Shown: one piece after another, positions 43,622-52,947 of the stretch
Layout: each line of letters begins with the position of its first letter
How positions within the stretch are numbered: the first letter of the stretch is position 1
Assembly: GCF_036669915.1 (NCBI RefSeq)
Contig: NC_089318.1
Span: 21,816,755-21,880,754 of the forward strand
Length of the DNA: 64,000 nt
Origin: Pocillopora verrucosa
Lineage: Eukaryota; Cnidaria; Anthozoa; Scleractinia; Pocilloporidae
Direction: 5' to 3'
Translations under genes and position numbers: made by a program
Notes under the pieces: generated by a model
The model's input: only the letters and a program-made list of their open reading frames with translations
The model's database searches: none
What the model was told of the DNA's origin: nothing

Positions 43622-44785
43622 CCTTTGTCAACCAAAAGTTTTCCCTCGAGAAAAAAATTTTCCCTCGGGTTGAAAATGTTTTAAAACAATTGGCTCATAC
43701 GTCAGCTGTGCGTACATCGAGATATGAAGCACTTGAGAATTTTGGAGAGCACTCAAGAAGCTAGAGTTGCTCTCGGCTACGCCTCGAGCAACTCTTACGC
43801 ATCTTTCGTGCTCTCCAAACTTCCCAAGTGCTTCATATCTCGATGAACGCACGCTGACATATGAACCAATTGTTATGTGTGATATTACTGAATTTTGGCA
43901 ATAACTTTGGTAGCCACTCAGCGTGTCTGGAGGATAAGTGTGGTCGCAGAACTGCCTTCGCTGTGATTGCTGCGGCTCTTTGCAAAGGTGAACAAAGATT
44001 ACACATAAAACAGCAACTTGTTTATTCAGAGAGTCGTAACACTCGTATATTTCCATCCAAATGCATTCGCATAATCACATTAATCTATTGAGGCGAGACG
44101 AGGCGAGATGAGATAACGAAAACTAGGAAAACAGAAAGGCAAAACCTGGAATTACAATTGGCCGAGTGCTGTAACTATCAAAGCAGAAATCACAGGAAAC
44201 AAATGATTATGAAATCAACAGAAAACTTGCTTCTGTGTCCTTTCAACCTTGGGAAACATCTTCTAATCCTTTTATCCGTAACAATGACCATAAAGCCGTA
44301 AAAACCGTAAAACCGTAAATAAACTGTAAGACTAGAAATCTACCACGAAAACGTTCACTGAACGAATCGAGCTAGCGTGGTCCACCAGACCTAGCATCCC
44401 GTTACGCATAATTCATTAGGTTAGGTTTCAGTTGTTTTGGTAAATGAAAGACCCCTTATGGATAAGGTCCCCGAGGCTTTTTTAAAGTAAGGAAACAATG
44501 CCGGCTTTGAACGGTGGTGTTTTCAAGCGAATCCTTTGTGTGTATGTATATGAGTTTGCGATATTTAGACAGACTCAGTACAGCTCAGCGCTGGTTTAAA
44601 TGGGGGCCTGCATGGGTAAACAGGGACAAGGCAAGACCACAACACCGGGAACGTTATTTCCTACTCTATGCGAGGAGTGTGTGGGTTCTTTAACGTCCCT
44701 TGCTAACCAGTACAGAGAAGAGACAGGAGACGGAGCCTACGGGTTACGTCCTTATCTGAGAAGACTAGAATGTCCAACCCCATTT
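43622..44785. repeat. Segmental duplication block 2, first of three copies
   Basis: This is homologous to 59245-60262 and, in part, to 61070-62070. It shares CTTTGTCAACCAAAAGTTTT at the left, TGGCAATAACTT..AGCCACTCAG in the middle, and the MGACMGKQ-type ORF at the right. This copy alone contains the foldback element 43686-43874. Confidence 0.8.
43686..43874. mobile_element. 189-bp foldback MITE
   Basis: Imperfect inverted arms of about 66 bp (43686-43752 and 43809-43874) begin ACAATTGG and end CCAATTGT, around a central 56 bp. Arms share ATCGAGATATGAAGCACTT and GGAGAGCAC with a few mismatches. The homologous blocks at 59270-59455 and 61105-61285 lack it. No coding capacity. Confidence 0.75.
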
Positions 44786-44830
44786 GCCGATGTCAAAGCA
44801 AAGGCAGCACATTCTCCTTGGTTATTTTAA
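44600..44830 (+). CDS. Hypothetical 76-aa protein, copy 1 of 3
   Basis: The ATG at 44600 reads MGACMGKQGQGKTTTPGTL, then FPTLCEECVGSLTSLANQYR and ECPTPFADVKAKAAH, to a stop at 44830. The start MGxCxG suggests possible N-myristoylation (Gly2) with Cys4 palmitoylation; this is inference. A CEEC pair is present. I do not recognise the family. The frame may be only the first exon of a larger gene. The second and third copies (60155, 61890) diverge or stop after SLAN, so this copy keeps the longest shared tail. The last few residues run towards a SINE. Confidence 0.4.
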   Translation: MGACMGKQGQGKTTTPGTLFPTLCEECVGSLTSLANQYREETGDGAYGLRPYLRRLECPTPFADVKAKAAHSPWLF

Positions 44831-44839
44831 GACCCTAAG

Positions 44840-44937
44840 TGTTGGTCCGGTTTGAGGCTTGAACCTCTGACTTCCTCCCGCAGGTTACTCCGGCGTTCCC
44901 CGGCCACAGCATGAGCTACATGAGCTAAACAGGCGCG
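44840..44937 (-). mobile_element. tRNA-like SINE fragment
   Basis: On the minus strand there is an A-box-like TAGCTCATGTAGCTCATGC (44927-44909) and a B-box-like AGGTTCAAGCCTC (44866-44854). The D-arm region looks duplicated (AGCTCATG twice), and no 3' acceptor complement is found. It directly abuts the MITE at 44959. Confidence 0.5.
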
Positions 44938-44958
44938 GTTTATTCTTGACGCGGGAAT

Positions 44959-45849
44959 TACCGTAATTTCCGGTCGTTTACCCGCACGGCCGATTACCCG
45001 CACCAGCCGATTATTGCATACGGCGAAAAAAAAAGTCAACAGATTACCCGCTCTGGTGGATAACCCGCACGTTGTTATTCAACTTTTTGGTGGCGAAAAC
45101 GTGACATAAAGGTGATACATTTCAGTCTTTTAAAAGTTGTCTGATCCAACTTTCGAAAACTTGAAAGCGTCTTTGTCGAGTTTAAAGGTCAAAGAAATTC
45201 AGACGCGTGCACAATTCTGTGTCAATATTAGCATGTACTTTATTGATAAGATTATACAGCAAAAACACTAGCGGCCCATGCCCAAATCTCAACGTTTCAT
45301 ACTTGACAGAATGCGAATTTGTGGCCACATTTTGTGCGAGCGATCGTTCAGCGCTATGTTGATTTGTTGAAAAAAAGCTGGGAGAGTATTAAAATTGAAT
45401 TATAAAGTACTGTCGGCGATTTCTGAAAAAATCGATATCTCCGGTTCTATTGGGCTTAACAAGTCCCTTAAAACGGGAAAATTCTCTTTAGCTCAAGCTA
45501 GTGTTAAATAGAAATTTTTGACTGATGCGCCGGATATCTATGGATAATTTTTGTCACCATCAAGGTTTTGTTTTCACGCGTGCTGATAATAATTTGTTCG
45601 TCGCGCAACTAATTATGCGTGAAATAAACTCGAGTCGGCATCATGTTTTCGTGCCGCTTTGCGGCACTATTAACACAATAAAATTTACTTGAGAGGTGGA
45701 AACGCATGTTGGTGATATTTTTTTTCAATTCAACTACCACTGGATTTTAAAATTGTCACATAACCCGCACCTCCCTATGACCCGCAGTGGCGCGCGTTTA
45801 ATGCAAAATCATCAGATTACCCGCGGGTAAACGACCGGAAATTGCGGTA
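44959..45849. mobile_element. 891-bp TA-flanked MITE (27-bp TIRs)
   Basis: Terminal repeats start TACCGTAATTTCCGGTCG (left, 44959-44985) and, as reverse complement, TACCGCAATTTCCGGTCG (right, 45823-45849). They match at 26 of 27 positions. If the outer TA is the target duplication, the element proper is CCG..CGG and fits a mariner-like MITE. TTACCCGC motifs are repeated inside both ends. No transposase is present. The second segmental copy lacks the whole interval (junction near 62072). Confidence 0.8.
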
Positions 45850-46379
45850 GTAGCGGAATCACCGGAAGAAATCATGATTTCGAAATCTCAGTTTTCGCTG
45901 CGTGTTTCCAAACTTAATTTTTTCTTGTTAAAAAGGTGCCTTCTGAGAGCCCTCGCGGTCAATGAGTTATAACCTGCACTTGTTAGCATTTAGATTTTCT
46001 GTTTGCATCTATATTGTGTGTTGTTTTCAGTACCTTTTTTCAATTCTAACCGTTCATCAGCCAGTGATAAGATGTAGAGAAACGAAAAACAGAAAAACAG
46101 ACAAACAAACAAACAAACAAAACAGTTACTGAAATTAGTTCCATAGAAATCATACACGTCGAGAATACGTTCTGGTTCAAGTTGTTTAAATTGTTTTTAA
46201 GACGTTTAAAGAATCTAAAATTCAGTTCAGCTTTTTCAATTCAGCGGTGAGGTTCGACCTCTTCTCCATCATTGTTGCAATTAAAAAAAATAAAAAAACG
46301 CGTTGAAATCTTGTGCGTTTGTGTAATTGTCATACTCGTTAAGTAAAACGGCAAAAAAAAATCATTAAAACCTGAAACT

Positions 46380-46490
46380 AAGTGAAACTAAAGCCTGACA
46401 AAAATTCAGTACAGGATTTAAACCCATGACCTCTGCGATACTGCTAGAGTGCTCTACCAACTGGGAGCTGGTCATTATGTTGGTTCCAAA
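46380..46490 (-). mobile_element. tRNA-derived SINE
   Basis: The minus strand reads an A-box region CAGTTGGTAGAGCAC (46465-46451) and a B-box region GGGTTTAAATCC (46425-46414). A non-tRNA tail follows (GAATTTTTGTCAGGCTTTAG). The acceptor stem does not pair, so it is not a functional tRNA. Confidence 0.65.
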
Positions 46491-46524
46491 TAAACCCGTG
46501 AAGTGATGAATAAATAACTGTGAG

Positions 46525-46690
46525 AAGGATTCAGGAAGTCACTAACTTATGATATCGATATCAATGTGCTTAATGCGAGGTCGAAAAATATCGGTTTAAG
46601 CAACTTCTATGAAAAGAAAAATAATAAAAAAATGAAACCATGTTTAACAAAACAGCTTTGAGACATCTTTTGACTTAGGTGTGACTCAGT
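46525..46690 (+). repeat. Relic of a BTB-TLDc intron outside the array
   Basis: GTCACTAACT, CAATGTGCTTAATG.., ATCGGTTTAAGCA and CTTCTATGAA, followed by ACCATGTTTAACAAAACA, match the type A/B intron segment found at 4700-4800, 21295-21390 and 23690-23800 in the same order. No exon accompanies it. Confidence 0.6.
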
Positions 46691-46970
46691 TCGTGTTTGT
46701 CACGCAACCTTGCAAAACGGGAGGATAAAAGTAACGTTTATACAGAAACAGTGTTCCAAAACCGAAAATAAAACCAGAAAGGCAAATCCAGCTATTTGAC
46801 TGAGTAGATATACTATTTTCGTCCCGGAGATTTTGTTTGTTTTTATTTTTATCGATCAATACTCTGAAAATAGTTCGCTTGCGTATCTTGTAATTCAGGC
46901 ACGTGTTCCTCATTCTTTGGCTTGTCACGCGGTGTTTAGTGACGAGTTCGCGCCTCGCTCGCCTGGCACA

Positions 46971-47297
46971 ATGGCAGCGGAATATGAAGAGGAGATTTTG
47001 AAGTTACTACGAGCACAGAGCCGACCAGTTAGCTTCATAACGGAATCAGAGTTAGTAAACATTGATCTTAAGGAGGATTCAAGTCGTCTAAATGAAGACA
47101 GCGAACTTAGTGAGACGGTATGAATATTTGACTGGTTCAATTGTTGTTTATCTTCCACGGTCTGTGAATTTCACGAGCTTATAAATATTTAATGGGTTCT
47201 TTTGTCTCCTAGGAGTTGTTGCTGGCTGGAATATTGGTGAATGAGGCTAGACTCGGTCGAAATGGTTACTTTAAGACCTCTCCGAAAGAATTAAGGT
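46971..47297 (+). CDS. First two exons of an unrecognised gene
   Basis: Exon 1 (46971-47117) is 49 codons: MAAEYEEEILKLLRAQSRP, then SFITESELVNIDLKED, ending SELSET at a GGTATGA donor. Exon 2 (47213 onward) follows TTTTGTCTCCTAG, a strong acceptor, and continues in phase 0: ELLLAGILVNEARLGRNGYF, then KTSPKELR to an AAGGTTAGC donor-like site at about 47296. The LINE begins only about 15 bp further on. No later exon is found in the window, and the homologous region is absent from the second segmental copy. It could be a truncated gene or one whose remaining exons lie beyond or were displaced. I cannot name the family. Confidence 0.5.
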
Positions 47298-47312
47298 TAG
47301 CTTGATGTTTTC

Positions 47313-49829
47313 ATAATCTCCGGCTTGCTGGTAATAACCAAGTCAAAAACACTGATTGACTTGGTTATTACCAGCAAGCCGGAGATTATCAAAGGAACTA
47401 TTAAAACAACTGAGTTGGGAATCTCAGATCATAAGCTGGTTCTTGCTACAATATGGTCCAAAATAAAAAGGCCGCCTCCAAAGATAGTCAGGGCCCGCAC
47501 CTTCAAAAGATTTGATCAAGCTACTTTTGTGAAGGATATCGAGAGTGCCCCGTGGTCAGTATGTTCAGTGTTTAACGATCCAGACGATTGCTATTGGGCG
47601 TGGTCACGCATATTCAAAGATATCTGTCAGGTGCATGCGCCTTACAGGGAAGTTAAAATTAGGAGCGTCTCGGTACCTTGGATAACACCGCAAATACGGC
47701 ACTTGATGAATAAACGTTTCAAAATGCCTAAAATGGCACAACGTCTGGGTGATTCAGACCTGTGGGCTGAGTATTCGGAGTTGCGGAATAGAGTGACACG
47801 GGAAGTGAGGCTTTCTAAGAGCAGATACTATTTGGAACTGTTCAATGAAGTGAAGGATTGTAAATCCTACTGGAGACTGGTAAAAAATGCGACAAACGGC
47901 AAATCGATTACCCCGATATTAGGGATCAGGAATGCGGATGGAAAAGTTGTCACCTCCGATCTGGACAAAGCGAACATACTTAATGAACATTTCTCAACTA
48001 TAGGCGAAAAACTGGCCAACGAATTGCCGAATACCAACTCGACACAAAGTAACGTTCATGTATCTACCGTCGCGCCTTGTGTTATGAACATAAATTTATC
48101 GCAGGAGGTTATTGTTAGTTCGATGGCTAAGTTGAGAGCCGATAAAGCCTCTGGGCCCGACAGAGTTGCTCCAAAACTTTTAAAGTTTGCCGGTGACTCA
48201 ATTATTCCATCTTTATTGTCTGTTTTTCAAATAAGCGCCACCTGCAACAGTGTACCGGCTACTTGGAAGGCTGCAAACATCTCAGCTCTCTATAAAAGTG
48301 ACGATGAAACCGTTAAGCAAAATTACAGGCCTATCTCGCTATTAAGTGTACCAGGAAAACTGATGGAGTCTATGGTGGCCTCAACTATTACCACGCATGT
48401 CACTGAACAAGGACTTGGGAACCCTCACCAGTGGGCGTATAAAAAAGGTCATTCCACCGAGCTGTTGTTAGTGAAAATAACGGATGACTGGAGACAAGCG
48501 ATCGACAAGAGGCATGTTGTAGGCGTGGTTTTTGTAGACTTTCGTAAGGCGTTTGACGCAATTCCCCACTCCATTCTGCTCCGAAAACTTCAAAGTCTTG
48601 GTGTAGCTGGGGACTTGTGGTGTTGGATAAGAGATTACCTCTCTGGAAGAACGCAAGTAACGACGATTAATGGGTGTCAATCTCAAGCTATGCCAGTTAC
48701 TTTTGGTGTACCTCAAGGGTCGGTGCTGGGCCCTACCCTGTTTTCCATCTTCTGTAATGATCTGCCCAATATCACTGAGGGAATAGATGGTGACCCACAG
48801 CTTCACATGTACGCAGACGATACCACCGTCTATGTCTCAGCTCCGACCTACGATCTGGTGGCCTCCAAGTTGAATGAAGTACTAGCAAGGCTATATACAT
48901 GGTGTTGCGAGAACTGTCTCACTCCACATCCCACCAAGACGGAATATATATTGCTTGGTGGACGCGGAAAATTTACTGGGCCAAAACAAGCTATTAAGAT
49001 AGGTGATTATGTTGTCGGGGAGGTTGTTTCTGCAAGATGCCTAGGTGTTCAGATAGATAATGCTCTTAAATGGGATCATCATGTATCGGAATTAGCTAAG
49101 TCATATACGCAGAAGTTGAATTTACTTAAATCCTTGTATTTCCTTCCTATACAGGCAAGAATTGATTTCTATTTTAAGGTTATTCTGCCGTCTGTGACAT
49201 ATGGTATGTTAGTTTGGGGCTCTTGTGGTCGAGTATTTTTCTCAAGCTTAGAATCTATACATGTTAGAGCGGCGAAAATAATATTTAACTTGGATTGGTG
49301 TACTCCAAGCAAGGAGGTTCTTGCCACAGTAAAATGGAATACCTTAGAGATTATGTATGAGAAACGATTACTAATCTTAGCGCATCAGGCTTATTATAAT
49401 CTTTTGCCACGTCCTATGAGCCGTCACTTTGAAAAGTATGTAAGTAGCTACGACTTCAGGAGGAAAATGACATTTAAGTTACCTAGACCTAAGACCGATA
49501 TGGTCAAGAAATCATGCTCATACAAGTCAATTACTCGGTGGAACGCTCTGGAAAATCAAATGAGATCAATTCAAGACGTTGACGCTTTTAAAAAGTCACT
49601 CAAGTGTATTTTTAAGCCACGTATGTTATAATGATGTACTATGTAGAATTTTTATTGTTGAAAATATGTAGAAATCTTACATTAGTCTTCTTATAATTAG
49701 TTAGGAATTTAGTTTTATTGGATTTAGTTAGGAATTTAGTTTTATTGTCCGTACACGACCACATCAGCTTTTGCTGGATTTTTTTATCGTGTTTAAATAA
49801 ATGCTGTTGTTGTTGTTGTTGTTGTTGTT
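47313..49829 (+). mobile_element. 5'-truncated LINE (CR1/L2-like group) with foldback 5' end
   Basis: It begins with a 33-bp inverted copy of its own start (47313-47345 against 47357-47389), continues through an intact endonuclease-C-terminus/RT frame, and ends with a (TTG)n tail at about 49803-49829. A polyadenylation-like AATAAA sits at 49795. No clear target-site duplication was found. A 3' microsatellite tail rather than poly(A) fits CR1/L2-type LINEs. Confidence 0.85.
47346..49631 (+). CDS. LINE ORF2: endonuclease C-terminus and reverse transcriptase
   Basis: This is an open frame of about 760 codons without an in-frame ATG at its 5' edge, so the N-terminal part of the endonuclease is missing. 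Visible motifs, counted from 47325: TLIDLVITSKP and GISDHKLV (end of the apurinic-like endonuclease, residues 10-40), ADKASGPD and YRPISLLSVPGKLME (RT), VVFVDFRKAFD, FGVPQGSVLGP, and the catalytic MYADDTTVY (about 495-503). A C-terminal region follows with WCTPSKEVL and SITRWNALE. There is no frameshift or stop, so the copy is young, but it is 5'-truncated and probably cannot move by itself. Confidence 0.9.
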   Translation, partial: KTLIDLVITSKPEIIKGTIKTTELGISDHKLVLATIWSKIKRPPPKIVRARTFKRFDQATFVKDIESAPWSVCSVFNDPDDCYWAWSRIFKDICQVHAPYREVKIRSVSVPWITPQIRHLMNKRFKMPKMAQRLGDSDLWAEYSELRNRVTREVRLSKSRYYLELFNEVKDCKSYWRLVKNATNGKSITPILGIRNADGKVVTSDLDKANILNEHFSTIGEKLANELPNTNSTQSNVHVSTVAPCVMNINLSQEVIVSSMAKLRADKASGPDRVAPKLLKFAGDSIIPSLLSVFQISATCNSVPATWKAANISALYKSDDETVKQNYRPISLLSVPGKLMESMVASTITTHVTEQGLGNPHQWAYKKGHSTELLLVKITDDWRQAIDKRHVVGVVFVDFRKAFDAIPHSILLRKLQSLGVAGDLWCWIRDYLSGRTQVTTINGCQSQAMPVTFGVPQGSVLGPTLFSIFCNDLPNITEGIDGDPQLHMYADDTTVYVSAPTYDLVASKLNEVLARLYTWCCENCLTPHPTKTEYILLGGRGKFTGPKQAIKIGDYVVGEVVSARCLGVQIDNALKWDHHVSELAKSYTQKLNLLKSLYFLPIQARIDFYFKVILPSVTYGMLVWGSCGRVFFSSLESIHVRAAKIIFNLDWCTPSKEVLATVKWNTLEIMYEKRLLILAHQAYYNLLPRPMSRHFEKYVSSYDFRRKMTFKLPRPKTDMVKKSCSYKSITRWNALENQMRSIQDVDAFKKSLKCIFKPRML

Positions 49830-49914
49830 CATACAAAATTCTGTAGTATATTTTGTTTACTTCATGTCCCAAAATTATCGCACTTTTTCTCTTTCGCTCG
49901 GTGTCCTCATCGTG

Positions 49915-51830
49915 GAAGAATTCTCTCGTTTAAAACTAGGTTTTTGTCCACTTGACCTATACACAGTAGTGCGTTTTGAGTGATATTTTTTTTCATCTCT
50001 AAAAAGCTGCATGTTGTTAATTATTTACCTATGCAAATTTTATTTAGTGTAATTCAGATCTACTATACATTTTATGATTTCGTTCTGCTACCTTACGTTT
50101 TGAATACATTGAGGTATTCTTATATCGATATATTCCGAGTGACCATTTGTGAATAAAAGCAAGCTTTTCCTAGCTATTTTATCACATCTGTTTCTGTAAC
50201 AATGAAAAGGAACCTAAATTGGGAGGGACTAGGAGTGGGGGTGAGGAGTGGTACTCCTCTCTTCAGACTGGGTGAAGGTACCCCACCCATCGCCACAATA
50301 GCTTTGAAGTCCTCCATTTAGCATTTGTAGATTTTTATTTAACTGCAGAGGGGAGAAGAACTTTGAATAAAACCCAAGTGGTCATTCTAGTGTGACCACT
50401 TCGCACACAACACCTTATTGCAATTTTAAATGCCATTTTGTTGTGTACTGTCAAATTCAAGGAAAGATGACATTGGCCACTTGTTTGAGATGTTTGGATG
50501 CAAGCCAGGAAAACTGGGCCTAATGATGTTGATAATGGATGTTTTTCGTGATAACTTTAGACTCTTGTTTCCATTACTTCTGGGCAGTATGGTAAACTTC
50601 CTGTAATAAGAACCATAGTGAACAAACCTAGCTGCATAATACCAGTGGACCTCAGCTGGAAAAAGCTGACCCAGATTTTCTGATCAGCATACAAACTTAT
50701 CAATTGTTAGCCATTAGGCTTTGCAAGCATGAAGTTCCTTTCACCTTGCTTCCCTTTTGTCATAGAAGATAATGGTGGAGTTCAGGTGCTGTTGTTGATC
50801 TTAATCACTGTACACACAATGAGTTGATGAATCAATCTCTTTTTCACTCTCATAGACTTTACAAAATTTACAACAAGCCAGTATTGTGAGCAGTAGTGTA
50901 CTTTTGTGTGTGGCTTAATCTCTGTTTGGCATTTTTCGAGGAACCTGCTGTACAAGGAATGACTCTGCCATATAGGGTAAGTCACTTGAGATTAAATCAT
51001 GAGTTATTTATGAGTAGCTGAATTTAAATTGGGCAAAATTACACTTAAGATAATGCTGCTGATTGGAGATACTCACATTCTTGAGGTAGGGATACAGATC
51101 TTAAGCCTTTGGCACAATTACCGTATAACCCATTCACACGGGTACTTGTTTACTGTCCTTCAAGAAGGGCACTTTGGTATAGCCTTAAGCCTTTGGAGAC
51201 TGATCAACCATCAGTTTCCCACTCCCACATTTGTATTAGTCAATGGTTAGATACTCAACTAAATGGCTGAACAAACAGTGATAACTGGTTTATACTATCT
51301 TAGTAACGGGTTTCTTGTAGGTATCTCCTTCCCCATGCATGAATGTCACAGGGCTACTCCAACCTTTCTGACATGGACTTATGCTCATGATTGATTTCAT
51401 TGGATTGAATGTGACACATGATTCTTTCAGCTTCTACATTAAGAAGGCCTCTTCCTCTTTTGTCAGTTATCTTGTACAGTTCAATGCCATCTCGGTCGAT
51501 AAAGAAAGCTCCGTCTTCTGATGGTTTCACCTCAAACTTCCCGGAGAACATGGCAGCTAACATGGGGTCTGGATCCTTAGTCAACGTTTGAAGACTTGTC
51601 GTGAAACGGCGGCCGCCAACATTAAGGTTTATGGTTCTTCGACATGGCGTCGATTGCTTCTTGCACAAGCGACTAAATACAGGAATGGCTCCGACCTGTG
51701 ATTGGATGATAAAAATAGTAAAAGTTAATAAGTTATGTCTTAACTCCTTACTCGTGAGTATTGTTAACCGCGTGTCTCAAAGCGGAACAATGAAATATCA
51801 ATGCGAGTGAAAACACCGATGAGTCAAACA
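49915..51830. repeat. Segmental duplication block 3, first copy
   Basis: This is nearly identical to 62157-64000; the offset is a constant 12254 bp from about 50780 on. It contains spacer DNA and the BTB fragment. Between 49915 and 51486 I see no supported gene. Confidence 0.85.
51487..51665 (-). pseudogene. BTB-domain fragment (type A/B mosaic lineage)
   Basis: It reads INLNVGGRRFTTSLQTLTKD and EVKPSEDGAFFIDRDG, then leaves the family abruptly after DG. At the 5' side it keeps the DAMSKK junction but with about 30 bp deleted, which shifts the frame between the ATG and the BTB core. The closest relative here is the exon at 37901-38597 (shared AAACGGCGGCCGCC, GATCCTT..GTC). A partial, non-functional copy. 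Confidence 0.8.
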
Positions 51831-52498
51831 AGAAATGGTCACTTACGTAGCGAAGGGAAGGCAGCCTTTCTTGTTCAGCGAGGTCGTTCAGCGACATTCC
51901 GGCGATGAAAAAGTCATCTGCTGACTAGACTCATTTAGTCAGTTCAGGCGGACGACCAGAGACTGGAGCCATTCCAGTATTTCACCGCTGACAGGAATAG
52001 CTCCGACTCAAACGTTTATAAATTTTTTTTTTCAATCTTTTTTAAAATAATTTTTCAAACAATTTTTTTAAAAACTTTTGAAAAAATTTAAACTAAACTA
52101 GTGAGCAGCGCTGTGCGAACAGTAGTTGTAAAACTTTTTTATTCTCTGACGCGTTTCGTCTAACTGTCGTAAACTTCTTCAGGGAGTTTTACAAGTCAAC
52201 ACTAAACGCCTATATTTATAAGCCATTGTTAGCAGCCATTGCGGGGGCCAATGACCATAAGGGCTTGGCTGGACCAACGAGGTACTTCGACATGATTCAG
52301 TGGGAGAGCCACTGGAACTGGTTTGACTGGTAGACGATTTTTTGGTTTGGTTTGTTTTTTTCCTTTTTTAGGTCTTGTGGAGTTGTTATAAATTACCAAG
52401 CAAATTTCCTCACCGCAGTGCACATATATGATTTTCATATATTTCCAGTCATCAACGCATAATATTTATGTACATGTAAAAGAATGTGAACTGATGTT
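51831..52498. other. Spacer between the two segmental copies
   Basis: AT-rich DNA with T- and A-runs at 52020-52090 and a GACGCGTTTCGTC motif at 52148. No coding sequence is recognised. Confidence 0.4.
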
Positions 52499-52947
52499 AT
52501 CTTGGTACATGTAAAAAGTTTTCTCGGTTGAATAACTGGAATAACAATGCAAACATGAGATAACGATAGTTTCGGATATCCGGCTATCGATAGACTTTGG
52601 ATTTTATTCATCGTGAGAGACTCATAATTTTATTTGTCTCGGGCTCCCTTGTTGGCAAGGTCTATAGCTAACTTGAAGTTACATACGGCGAAGGTTTCAG
52701 ATCTTTAGATTAATAACGTTTTTTACACATTTGTAAAAAAAAGGCAGCACTTTTTCAAACACGTGCTTACTCCCAAAGTTTTTAATCGTTATGTATGTAG
52801 CTGTTTAAGGCATATTTTTTTCATGAACGATTTAATAAAAAGAACCGAGGATTCTCTGCCTTCAAGTGACCAGACAAATAGAGCTAAAAGCCATTAGACT
52901 GAGAAGATGTCTATATACGCCATGTTCGATCCTAAAGTTTGAAAGTT

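Larger units (their letters stand above)
45850..46970. other. Region with SINE and array-intron relic
   Basis: Apart from the two features listed here, it contains a (CAAA)n-like tract (46100-46120, ACAAACAAACAAAC). 45950-46037 matches 62075-62157 of the second segmental copy; there the sequence then jumps to the equivalent of 49915. A CpG-containing stretch precedes the ATG at 46971. Confidence 0.5.

Noticed and set aside
46380..46490. Functional tRNA gene
   Set aside because: A- and B-boxes are present but the acceptor stem does not pair and a SINE tail follows.
48468..48806. 112-codon minus frame
   Set aside because: It is antisense to the reverse transcriptase domain of the LINE.
49639..49872. 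Glutamine-repeat protein on the minus strand
   Set aside because: The Q run is the (TTG)n tail of the LINE read on the opposite strand.
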